Source: Arenibacter hampyeongensis
Lineage (GTDB): Bacteria; Bacteroidota; Bacteroidia; Flavobacteriales; Flavobacteriaceae
Length of the DNA: 64,000 nucleotides
Direction of reading: 5' to 3'
Assembly: GCF_002909255.1 (NCBI RefSeq)
Contig: NZ_PIOB01000001.1
Location: forward strand, 434,001 to 498,000
Shown here: in pieces, positions 33,207-41,699 of the stretch
How positions within the stretch are numbered: position 1 is the stretch's first letter
Layout: each line of letters begins with the position of its first letter
Position numbers and translations under genes: made by a program
Notes under the pieces: model-generated
The model's input: only the letters and a program-made list of their open reading frames with translations
Database searches by the model: none
Told to the model about the DNA's origin: nothing

Positions 33207-35981
33207 TTATTCCAAAACAATATTACGCAATGCCCCGGCATTGAATTTCTTTACTGAATTTTTGTGTGTGATAGTCACAGCTACTTCGTTATGTAATTGA
33301 AGTTGACCTTCTTTAAACTCCAACACCACATTAGTTACTTCAGGAGCTGAAATAGTGTATCCTTTGGCAGTAACATCTTTTCCATTACCTATAAAAATTA
33401 CCCAATCCCCGTTCTTTTCGTTGGCTATCAATGCATATGTGGCATCGGTTGTTACCTCTTTGTATTTTACATTTTGATGGTTGGCTGAAGAAAAAACCAA
33501 ATCTTCACGGCCCGATTTATGGGTAATGTTAAGACCCACAAATTCCGTATTTCCATTTTCGTCTTCAAAACTTATAATCTGCCTTATGCTTTTTCCTTCG
33601 GTCGAGGTAAAAGGTTCGTAAACAGAAACGAATGGATATTCCCAAGCCGGCCCATGTTGTCTTGCTGCAAAGGTTAAATAGGGTGCCTTGTCAACGTCAT
33701 AGGGCAAGCCATGGTCTCCCTTAAAAGCTTTGTTGGGAGGTGATTTGATGGAGAACACTTCACGGCCTTCTGTTCCTTTCATCCATAAATTCATAAAAAC
33801 ATCATCTTGCCCTTCCGGCATATCTATCTTCCATTCCGCCTGATAATCATCTTCTAGCTTTACCGATTTTTTATCCCACATATAATCCAAGGCATACAAG
33901 TGGCCACCAGCAAAAGCCATTTCTTCACTTGGAGCAAGTTCCAACGAACTCCCATCGGCATCCATGATTTTCATGCTCTGCCCCAGATTGTGGTAATAAT
34001 AATCGTGGAATTTATCACCCTTGCGCTGTTTTTTCGAACGGAAAATATCTATATAATAGCCCGTTTCTTCTCCAGTTTTTACAATACTCACCAAACGGGA
34101 TTGGTCACTACGGGTTTCAGGCTCCAAAAAATAAACATCAGAATAGGTAATGTCCGGATAATAACCTTCTTTTTGTCCGGATTTTGGGTATTGCCCCATG
34201 AGATCAAAAGCATGGTAACTCAACATTTCGGTATAGGATGATACGCCATCGACCATCACCGTATTATGAGCTGGAAACTGCGAGTAATACTCTAAATAAA
34301 TTGGTTGTAGATATCCTGCGCCTTTTCCGGGGTCGGCACCTTGTACAAAACCCTTTCCGTACAGTTCCAAGTTTATTCCGTTGGCATGCATATGGTTGCC
34401 CAATGAGGCGTTCAAAGAAGCCATCATGCCATTTTTACCATTGCCCATACGTTGTACATGCCAACTTACATTGGGGGCGTAAAAGGTTTGGGTGATGTAA
34501 TCATCTAGAACGCCTTTTTGGTACTTTGAATTTAAGGATAATGGCTTACTAGCAAAGAATGATTTGATATCTGCCCTGGGTTGTCTGTTTTGTTCGGTCT
34601 GTTCACCATCCGCGAACAAGCCATACAAAGGGGTAAAGTCTTCCTCAAGCTCTTTATTATTGTTTTTCTGGGCGATACGAATCATGTCGCTTATGGGTTC
34701 CGGGCTTAATGGGCCATAATAGCTATCCCCAAATGCTACCGTGTGCCCGTTGGGAAATAAATATTGCGGTAACATTTTAATGGCCTTTTCCATTACCGGC
34801 ATATAAGGCAGGATGTTGTGGTTGAAAGTGTTGTTAAAATCCTCTATAAAATTTGTGAGATCCTTGGTAACTCCTATGGAATAGCCTGGACATTCTGCCC
34901 AAACGCCATTGGTTTTGTCATAGCCATAATCCATAAATTTAGTTAGTGACCATTGGCGGGCCGAGGTGACATTTAAAATATAATCGATGTAATATTCCCG
35001 CCCTTTTTTGTCCTCATAATACTTATTATCCTGCAATACCATTGCCGCTTTAAGAATAATTTTGGCTTGATGTAGGTTCCAGTTGTTTTGTGGTACGCCA
35101 TTTTTAATGATTTGATCCGTCCATCGCTTGATGGTGGTATCGTACTTAGCAATGTGCTGTGGATAATTTTCTTCGATATAAGGGTGTAAAAAATCATATA
35201 GTTCGGCTATATCGATAAGCACATTCTCATGGATCACCTGAAAATTGGTAAATCCGATCAAGGTTTGAATGTGGCCGTTGAGCAAGTCGATAGGTTCGCT
35301 TCTATACGACATGCCTTCCATATAAGTATGAAAAATATCGAATGAAAATTTGGCATATTCCTTTTCATTTTCCAGCCAATAAACGAAGGCGGCATCACGG
35401 GCAAGGCCAATTATCTCTTCGTTAATGGAATATACTATTCGTCCCGTTTTAGACGGTTCCGCCCATTCAAAAGGGTTGCCTTCTTTGGAACGGTTCGGCA
35501 AATACAACCCTCTGGGGTCATCCATATATGGCAAAATATCTTCCAATTTTGGTTTACCATAGGGTGTGGTATAATCCCTGGACCCCACAAAGCGAACCGT
35601 GGGAACCGGGGCCTCGCCATCGGCGTGGGAATAATGAATACCTTTAACATAAATGTTGGTCGCCTTGGTTTTCCAGTGCATTTGTAGGCGGGAAACCATC
35701 CACTCTGGATCTGCAATATGGCGTTCTACATGCTTGTCTAGACGCTCATGAATGCCCTGTAAAACCTCCTTTGCCCACTGCTCTTTTTGGATGGTTTTTT
35801 GTAGATCTTTTTTCCCGGATTCCGTGATATACAGCCGTGGATACCCTTGTTCCAAATTGGTTGGCAAGGGAATTTCAGAACTATCTTGTGCCTTGGTCAA
35901 AGAAGATAGCAGACATAAACCGAATGCAAGAACATATGATTTTGCTGAATATGTAATTGCGCTATAAGTTTTTTTAAACAT
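33207..35981 (-). CDS. Heparinase II/III-like polysaccharide lyase (paralogue 1)
   Basis: A 924-residue secreted protein (signal peptide about 1-31). Its N-terminal (alpha/alpha) toroid region contains NNWNLHQAK, and a C-terminal beta region contains GNHMHANGINLELYGKGF and YYSQFPAHNTVMVDG. The His in the GNH and AHN motifs and a nearby Tyr are the likely lyase residues. Such lyases open uronic-acid-containing chains by beta-elimination. CAZy families with this architecture include several ulvan, alginate and glycosaminoglycan lyases; I cannot fix the family without a search. A close paralogue is at 43690-46503. It is in the operon with GH88, which would remove the unsaturated uronate formed. 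Confidence 0.82.
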   Translation of the reverse strand: MFKKTYSAITYSAKSYVLAFGLCLLSSLTKAQDSSEIPLPTNLEQGYPRLYITESGKKDLQKTIQKEQWAKEVLQGIHERLDKHVERHIADPEWMVSRLQMHWKTKATNIYVKGIHYSHADGEAPVPTVRFVGSRDYTTPYGKPKLEDILPYMDDPRGLYLPNRSKEGNPFEWAEPSKTGRIVYSINEEIIGLARDAAFVYWLENEKEYAKFSFDIFHTYMEGMSYRSEPIDLLNGHIQTLIGFTNFQVIHENVLIDIAELYDFLHPYIEENYPQHIAKYDTTIKRWTDQIIKNGVPQNNWNLHQAKIILKAAMVLQDNKYYEDKKGREYYIDYILNVTSARQWSLTKFMDYGYDKTNGVWAECPGYSIGVTKDLTNFIEDFNNTFNHNILPYMPVMEKAIKMLPQYLFPNGHTVAFGDSYYGPLSPEPISDMIRIAQKNNNKELEEDFTPLYGLFADGEQTEQNRQPRADIKSFFASKPLSLNSKYQKGVLDDYITQTFYAPNVSWHVQRMGNGKNGMMASLNASLGNHMHANGINLELYGKGFVQGADPGKGAGYLQPIYLEYYSQFPAHNTVMVDGVSSYTEMLSYHAFDLMGQYPKSGQKEGYYPDITYSDVYFLEPETRSDQSRLVSIVKTGEETGYYIDIFRSKKQRKGDKFHDYYYHNLGQSMKIMDADGSSLELAPSEEMAFAGGHLYALDYMWDKKSVKLEDDYQAEWKIDMPEGQDDVFMNLWMKGTEGREVFSIKSPPNKAFKGDHGLPYDVDKAPYLTFAARQHGPAWEYPFVSVYEPFTSTEGKSIRQIISFEDENGNTEFVGLNITHKSGREDLVFSSANHQNVKYKEVTTDATYALIANEKNGDWVIFIGNGKDVTAKGYTISAPEVTNVVLEFKEGQLQLHNEVAVTITHKNSVKKFNAGALRNIVLE

Positions 35982-36039
35982 GCTAGTTCTAATGTTTATA
36001 GTAATATATAATTAATAATGCCACATAGATAATATCGGT

Positions 36040-37401
36040 TTATCGCAATTCCAATTTAATTACGCTTACCGATTGGTCCGGTGCTTCTTTTGGCAGTTGT
36101 AGCACAGTACCATTAGCTATTTTGTTGGAACTGATTTCGGTTTGGGGTGCCAGCAATAAAGTAGCCTTTTTTAATTTAATGTTTTTATTGATAACCAATT
36201 GGCCATCCTCAGGCCAATCAAAAACATGGGCATAGACAACCCCATCCTTTTTAGTATATCTGCCCCATTCGGGCATATCGTACGGACTGGCCGTGGCGCC
36301 ATAAATTGCATTTCCGTTGGCATCGGTCCAATCCCCCATGGCCTTTAACCTTCTAATACTTTGTGCGGGAAACCTACCAAATCCATCGGGACCTATATTC
36401 AATAAAAAATTACCGCCTTTAGAAACAATATCTACCAATTTTTGAATAAGGTCTTCACTGCTTTTCCACTTGGTGTCGTCCGGTTTATATCCCCAAGTAC
36501 CGTTCATGGTCATACAAGCTTCCCAATCTGAGTCGATTCCTGTAGCCGGGATTTCTTGTTCAGGAGTACCAAAATCCCCAGCAAAATTGCCTTCCATATC
36601 CATACCTTCCATTCCCTTTCTACCTTTGTCGACCCTATTATTGATAATGGTGTTAGGCTGTAACTCCCTAATGTAACTATACATCTCCTTGCCCATTTCA
36701 GTGGTATAATCGGCAATCCAATCCCCATCAAACCAAACCACGTCTATATCCCCATAATTGGTCAACAATTCTTTTACCTGTGGTTTTAGATAGTTTTTGT
36801 AATATTCCGGAAATTCGGGATTTACCACAGTCTGGTCTTTTTGACCCGCATTGTAATTGGGGAATAGATTTCCCTGTGCCTGGGGATGGTGCCAATCTAC
36901 GATAGAATGGTACACTCCGAATTTAATACCTTGTTTTCTTGACGCTTCGGCCAACTCTTTAATAATATCACGTTTAATTGGAGCGGTGTCCATGATATCA
37001 TAGTCTGTAACTTCTGAATCCCAAAGACAAAAGCCATCATGGTGTTTGGAGGTAATTACAATATACTTCATGCCCGCATCCTTGGCCATTTTTACCCAAT
37101 CATCCGCGTTGAATAATTGGGGATCGAACATTTTTGGAAATTTTTCATACTCTTCAATGGTAAAATCCAATTTGTCCATTGCCCATTCCGCACCGCCCCC
37201 GGCAATTCGCTCTCCGCGTTCACCACCTATTATGGAGTATGCTCCCCAGTGAATGAACAATCCAAATTTGGCATCACGCCACCATTCCATCCGTTCGTCA
37301 TCCGATAATTTTTTTATGTGGGATGTATTCTGGGAATAGCCCGTGTTAAGTGCTGTCATAAATATTAGGATAACGACTATAGATTTTTTTAAGGATTTCA
37401 T
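36040..37401 (-). CDS. GH29 alpha-L-fucosidase-type glycoside hydrolase
   Basis: Starting at the ATG at 37401 gives 453 residues with a proper signal peptide (MKSLKKSIVV ... NTGYSQ). A longer open frame to 37755 exists but its first 118 codons read antisense into the transporter gene and are not protein-like. GH29 marks are FIHWGAYS, ITSKHHDGFCLWDS, and the nucleophile region DVVWFDGDW (Asp225); GGNFLLNIGPDGFG near the end is also typical. GH29 enzymes release alpha-L-fucose and some act on related sugars. It lies between the sugar porter and the lyase in the operon, which supports fucose or a fucose-like sugar in the substrate. Confidence 0.9.
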   Translation of the reverse strand: MKSLKKSIVVILIFMTALNTGYSQNTSHIKKLSDDERMEWWRDAKFGLFIHWGAYSIIGGERGERIAGGGAEWAMDKLDFTIEEYEKFPKMFDPQLFNADDWVKMAKDAGMKYIVITSKHHDGFCLWDSEVTDYDIMDTAPIKRDIIKELAEASRKQGIKFGVYHSIVDWHHPQAQGNLFPNYNAGQKDQTVVNPEFPEYYKNYLKPQVKELLTNYGDIDVVWFDGDWIADYTTEMGKEMYSYIRELQPNTIINNRVDKGRKGMEGMDMEGNFAGDFGTPEQEIPATGIDSDWEACMTMNGTWGYKPDDTKWKSSEDLIQKLVDIVSKGGNFLLNIGPDGFGRFPAQSIRRLKAMGDWTDANGNAIYGATASPYDMPEWGRYTKKDGVVYAHVFDWPEDGQLVINKNIKLKKATLLLAPQTEISSNKIANGTVLQLPKEAPDQSVSVIKLELR

Positions 37402-37424
37402 TTTCAACGGTTTAATTTTATGTA

Positions 37425-38738
37425 TTATTTCAGTATAGTTTCCTGTAGTTCTTCCAAGGTTTTTCCTTTGGTTTCCGGCATCATGAAAATCACGAACAAT
37501 AATTGTAGCACCATCATGGCTGCAAAAAACAAGAACACATATCCGGGACTGGAAAGACCTGCCATGGCCAAAGGCATAAAAAGGGTTATTAAGGCAGCTA
37601 GGACCCAATGGGTGGAACTTCCAAACGACTGCCCTTGAGCCCTTACTTCTGTTGGAAATATCTCTGATATGAACACCCAAATTACGGAGCCTTGGCCAAT
37701 GGCGTGGGCGGCTATAAACAGAAATAGGAAAATGGGGACCATTATTCCTTCCCAATCCAATAAAAAGGCCATGGCAACCAGGGATAAGGAAACAATATAT
37801 CCAAATGAGCCAATATACATCAGTGTTTTTCTACCTAATCTGTCTATTAAGTAAAGGCCTAAAAGGGTAAATACCAAATTGGTTACACCAATTCCAATAC
37901 TGCTCAATAAGGAGGCACTGGATTCCAGACCAGCAGATTCAAATATTCTAGGGGCATAGTATAGGAAAGCATTTATGCCCGAGAGTTGGTTGAAAAAAGC
38001 GATAAAAAAGGCCAAGAGTAAGGGAAATCGGTATTTTTTATCAAAGAGAGGTTTTTTCGGGTTTTGTTTATGCTCGGGTGTTGACCACAAGGCAAGGTCC
38101 ATTTCCGTACCTGTGAGCTCCAGATATTTTTCCTTTGCCTTTTCCACATCCCCTTTTTTATCCAAAAGCCATCTCGGACTTTCGGGAATGCGGCTAATGG
38201 CTATAACATAAATTAATGCCGGTAGAGCTTCTATTCCTACCATCCATCGCCACGGCTGTATTCCTACATCTTTCAATAAATAATTGGAAATAAAGGCGAT
38301 CAAGATGCCCAAAACAATGTTTAATTGGTAAAGCACTACCAGTTTTCCCCGATTTTTAGCAGGAGCAATCTCAGAAACATAGGTGGGTGCTGCCACTGTA
38401 GAGGCCCCTACTCCTAGGCCTCCCAAAAATCGGAAGAAGGAGAAAGTATAGGGGTCGGATGCAAGCCCGGAACCCAAAGCGGATATTAGATAAAGTACCC
38501 CAATCCAGAACAGGGTTTTTTTTCTCCCGAGCCCGTTGCAGGGTATGTGAGCAAATATGGCACCGATTACGGTTCCCCATAGGGCCATTGACATCACAAA
38601 GGTACCATGAAACAAATCAGATGTTTTCCATAAATTCTGTAATTGTTGGTCGGCACCGGAAATAACAACGGTATCAAAACCAAATAGAAAACCGGCCATG
38701 GCCACCACAAAGGCAGTATACAATAGTTTATTGTTCAT
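37425..38738 (-). CDS. Sugar porter of the major facilitator superfamily
   Basis: About 12 transmembrane helices in 437 residues. The sugar-porter marks include FLFGFDTVVISG in helix 1, GRKKTLFWIG after helix 2, PESPRWLLDKKG before the central loop and PTEVRAQGQSF before the C-terminal half. It should carry a monosaccharide or disaccharide through the inner membrane, most likely with protons. Its place between GH88 (17 nt) and GH29 (23 nt) suggests that it imports a sugar they release. The exact sugar is not readable from the sequence. Confidence 0.9.
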   Translation of the reverse strand: MNNKLLYTAFVVAMAGFLFGFDTVVISGADQQLQNLWKTSDLFHGTFVMSMALWGTVIGAIFAHIPCNGLGRKKTLFWIGVLYLISALGSGLASDPYTFSFFRFLGGLGVGASTVAAPTYVSEIAPAKNRGKLVVLYQLNIVLGILIAFISNYLLKDVGIQPWRWMVGIEALPALIYVIAISRIPESPRWLLDKKGDVEKAKEKYLELTGTEMDLALWSTPEHKQNPKKPLFDKKYRFPLLLAFFIAFFNQLSGINAFLYYAPRIFESAGLESSASLLSSIGIGVTNLVFTLLGLYLIDRLGRKTLMYIGSFGYIVSLSLVAMAFLLDWEGIMVPIFLFLFIAAHAIGQGSVIWVFISEIFPTEVRAQGQSFGSSTHWVLAALITLFMPLAMAGLSSPGYVFLFFAAMMVLQLLFVIFMMPETKGKTLEELQETILK

Positions 38739-38755
38739 ATGTTTGGTTTTGAACT

Positions 38756-40015
38756 TTAATCTTTTTGTTTGATAGTGGTTGGTAGAGGTTTGGTCAAAGG
38801 AATACCTGCCTTAAGCTTTTTTAACCTTAGCAATGCTTCCACGTAATAGTAATCTGCGTAGTTGATGGAATAGTCAATTTCACTGCCATTGGGTTTATGG
38901 CCTGTGGAATGCAGTAAAAAGGCAGAATTGGCATCTCCGCTTTGATAGTTTTGGGATAGTTCTGCAAGCATTTTTTCTGCTTTGTCCATGTAATTTTTAG
39001 CTAATAGTTTATCTTTTGTAAATGTAGAAAGTTCCAAAAGCGCTGATGAAACCAATGCCGCAGCCGAGGCATCCCTTGGTTCGTTGGGGATGTTGGGCGC
39101 ATTAAAATCCCAATAGGGAATAAAATCATTAGGTAGACGTTCCAAATATACTTTGGCAGTCTTATGCGCATAATCCAGATACTTGGCATCACCCGTTTCT
39201 CTGTATACCATGGTATACCCATAAATGGCCCATCCTTGTCCACGGGCCCACATACTATCGTCGGCATATCCTTGATGTGTAACCCCTTTAATTTTTTCCC
39301 CCGTTTCCCGGTCGTATACTACTACATGATACGAAGTGTAATCTGGTCTAAAATGATTTTTCATAGTTACATCGGCATGGCTCACTGCAATATCATAAAG
39401 GGATTTATCCCCTCCATTTTTTGACGCCCAGAACAAGAGTTCCAAGTTGATCATGTTGTCCATAATGGTATTGTGCTGTGGCCATTCCATATTGGGTACC
39501 TCACGGGGCCAAGAAAGGATGGTACCTACTTTTGGATTGAACAAAGTAGCCAAGGTGTCCGCGGTTTTAAGTATAATTTCCTTGTATTCAGGATTTCCGG
39601 TTAGCCTGTATCCGTTTCCAAAACTGTTGAAGACCTGAAAGCCTAGATCATGGTCCAGGGCGGGAGTAACCGAAAGAGGGGTAAGATACCTACTGAAGGC
39701 GTCAGCTTGTTCTTTCCATTTTGCATCATTGGTATTTTCATATAGATACCACAGGGTTCCTGGCCAAAATCCGCTTGTCCAGTCTTTATAATTGATAAAA
39801 CGCCATTCCTGACTTTCTGGGGCGATATTTCTCGGAATACTCTTGTTATCGTTTGGAATAAGTTTTAAGGTCTTGGTGGCCTGATGCTCGCAATATGCCA
39901 GTTGCCCATCTATATCAAAACTGGGGAAATTGCTTTTTTGAGGTTTTTTATTGCCGCAGCCAATAGCAAGGGATATTAAAAATAAGGAAGCTAAAACTTG
40001 TAATTTATTTGTCAT
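38756..40015 (-). CDS. GH88 unsaturated glucuronyl hydrolase lipoprotein
   Basis: The lipobox LAIGC (Cys20) marks a periplasmic or surface lipoprotein. GH88 residues are clear: the HDLGF segment (Asp123) and MDNMINLELL (Asp186) correspond to the two catalytic Asp of unsaturated glucuronyl hydrolases. WARGQGWAIYGY follows, as usual. The enzyme hydrates and so cleaves the 4,5-unsaturated uronic acid left by polysaccharide lyases. That makes it the direct partner of the two heparinase-like lyases here and shows that the substrate contains uronic acid. The length of 419 residues is normal. Confidence 0.92.
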   Translation of the reverse strand: MTNKLQVLASLFLISLAIGCGNKKPQKSNFPSFDIDGQLAYCEHQATKTLKLIPNDNKSIPRNIAPESQEWRFINYKDWTSGFWPGTLWYLYENTNDAKWKEQADAFSRYLTPLSVTPALDHDLGFQVFNSFGNGYRLTGNPEYKEIILKTADTLATLFNPKVGTILSWPREVPNMEWPQHNTIMDNMINLELLFWASKNGGDKSLYDIAVSHADVTMKNHFRPDYTSYHVVVYDRETGEKIKGVTHQGYADDSMWARGQGWAIYGYTMVYRETGDAKYLDYAHKTAKVYLERLPNDFIPYWDFNAPNIPNEPRDASAAALVSSALLELSTFTKDKLLAKNYMDKAEKMLAELSQNYQSGDANSAFLLHSTGHKPNGSEIDYSINYADYYYVEALLRLKKLKAGIPLTKPLPTTIKQKD

Positions 40016-40125
40016 TATTTAATGGTTAGTCATTTGTGATGTTCAGTTGATAGGTGTTACCCATTGGGGCATTACCTTATGATATTGATTTGCCAATTGT
40101 TTTTATTGGGATTATTTTTGTTTGA

Positions 40126-41337
40126 TTATTCTTTTATTAATACTTCTAAAGGGTTGGCAATAATTTTGGCTTGTTGTGAGAGTATGTTATCCCAGTCTTC
40201 AACGTTTGAAATCTGTCCGCTTTTTGCCCAGGAAAACCCAGCATAATAAGTCAAACTACCTTTGGGTTTGGCGATGACCAACAAATTGCTTTGATCTGTT
40301 ATTTTGCTTTCGCGCACAAAGGCTGTATCTACGACCGAAGTGTCAATTACAATACCTTCGCCCAAATAGGTGCCGTCCATGGTCTCCCAATAACGGAACC
40401 AACCCTCCTTTTGGTTGAGTTTGGCTTCCCCTTCGTTTTCATGAAGAGTGACGCCTATTGCAATATTGGGGACTTCTTTTTCAGGTGATAAAACAATTTC
40501 AAATTTTGAAAAGTTGCTTCCTAGGTCCAAACTTATTCTTTTGGTTTCCCTCAGGCCATATTCGCTCCAAGGGGCATAATCCAGTTCAAATACTGTACGA
40601 AGAGGGCCATCTGCTATGGTCCTGGCTTCGGTAAAATTTTGGGAAACATATAGGCTGTCGTTTTTATAGATGCCGATTCCTCCCGTACCCCGACTTGCGC
40701 CCACATGGTAGGGGTCGTATCCTTCTCCGTGATCTATGTGGTAGTAACCGGGTGTTTTTAAGTGTTCGGAATACCACTTATTAATTACTGACTGTTTGGT
40801 TCGTTTTAGCCAAAGATCAATTCCACTGGAAAGCGTACTGCCCGGTACACCTTCCAAAGCCTCTTTCTGACCAGCTGGGCCGTAGGTGCGGAAGGCCACT
40901 TTGTCGTTTTCCCAGGTATAATCGTCCGTCCGCTCAGGTACCAATCGTGAATATGCAACAACATCAGATTCTGGGACCATTTTGGTACTATCCAAGGTAA
41001 TTATGTATTTGGATACTGAATTGGCAGCCACTTCGGCCTCAAACAATAATTCATCCTCAGTGCCATCTTGATCGTAATCGATCCATTGGGTTCTCTGATA
41101 GTCATTGGAATCTTCTTTACGTATTCTAAGGTGTTCCTTTTTTTCGTTTTCCAGAAAATTTTTCAATTTTTGGGTGGATAATGAAACCACTTCGGTTCGG
41201 GGAATATTGAGCCCATTTGTGACCTGTAAAGTCAATTTTTCTTTTTCAGTTGGATTATTACAGGAAACGGCTACCATAGCTACCAACAAATAGCCCTTTA
41301 TCAATATTGTTCCAATGCTTAATTTCATATATTTCAT
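40126..41337 (-). CDS. DUF4861 lipoprotein, possible oligosaccharide dehydratase
   Basis: First gene of the operon under box A. The 403-residue protein has a lipobox (VAVSCNN) and DUF4861 features: WIDYDQDGTEDELLFEAE, a FRTYGPAG segment, GYYHIDHGEGYDPYHVGASRG and WSEYGLRETKRISLDLGS. I recall that a DUF4861 protein of a marine ulvan locus was described as an oligosaccharide dehydratase acting with lyases and GH88/GH105 enzymes; I cannot verify this here. The gene context fits such a role. The conserved HIDHGEGYDPYH stretch would be the place to look for catalytic residues. A second Met three codons later is an alternative start. Confidence 0.75.
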   Translation of the reverse strand: MKYMKLSIGTILIKGYLLVAMVAVSCNNPTEKEKLTLQVTNGLNIPRTEVVSLSTQKLKNFLENEKKEHLRIRKEDSNDYQRTQWIDYDQDGTEDELLFEAEVAANSVSKYIITLDSTKMVPESDVVAYSRLVPERTDDYTWENDKVAFRTYGPAGQKEALEGVPGSTLSSGIDLWLKRTKQSVINKWYSEHLKTPGYYHIDHGEGYDPYHVGASRGTGGIGIYKNDSLYVSQNFTEARTIADGPLRTVFELDYAPWSEYGLRETKRISLDLGSNFSKFEIVLSPEKEVPNIAIGVTLHENEGEAKLNQKEGWFRYWETMDGTYLGEGIVIDTSVVDTAFVRESKITDQSNLLVIAKPKGSLTYYAGFSWAKSGQISNVEDWDNILSQQAKIIANPLEVLIKE

Positions 41338-41443
41338 CGTCTTTGTTCTATTTCTAGAATCTTGGTTCCATGGAGTGCAATCATCCGAGGTTCTCGTTTT
41401 TTACATTATTAGCTGTTGGGGACATGCACATAAACATCTAGTA

Positions 41444-41503
41444 CAAGATTAGCCAGAATGTGAATTGGATAACATAAAATATAGTTCAAAGGGTATAAAT
41501 TAT
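41444..41503 (-). promoter_or_regulatory. Box A: activator box plus -7 element of the DUF4861-GH88-GH29-lyase operon
   Basis: Read toward the gene: ATAATTTA, TACCCTTTGAA, two bases, ATATTTTA (41503 down to 41475), then 23 nt and the -7 element TAATCTTG (41451-41444). The half-sites start 21 bp apart, which is two helical turns. The 42-bp segment 41473-41514 matches 48162-48203 at 39 positions. The start codon follows at 41337. The remaining part of the 362-bp spacer (41338-41699) shows nothing else. Confidence 0.85.
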
Positions 41504-41699
41504 GATTCTTTATGGGGTCCTTTGATAAACTTTATGGCCATTTCGCCCCTATTTACAAAACAGTGACCCTTTTTGGGAAACTACCTGCTCTTTTTTTGTA
41601 CTTACGCCATTTTTTTTGACTTTAAAGAAACCATTCCTATTGCTTGCAAAAGGGACAGCAATTTCAAGTGGGATATTTTACTCATCGGGTTAATTTTGA

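Noticed and set aside
37402-37755. N-terminal extension of the GH29 frame by 118 codons
   Set aside because: The added part is antisense to the end of the sugar porter gene and not protein-like; the ATG at 37401 starts a perfect signal peptide.
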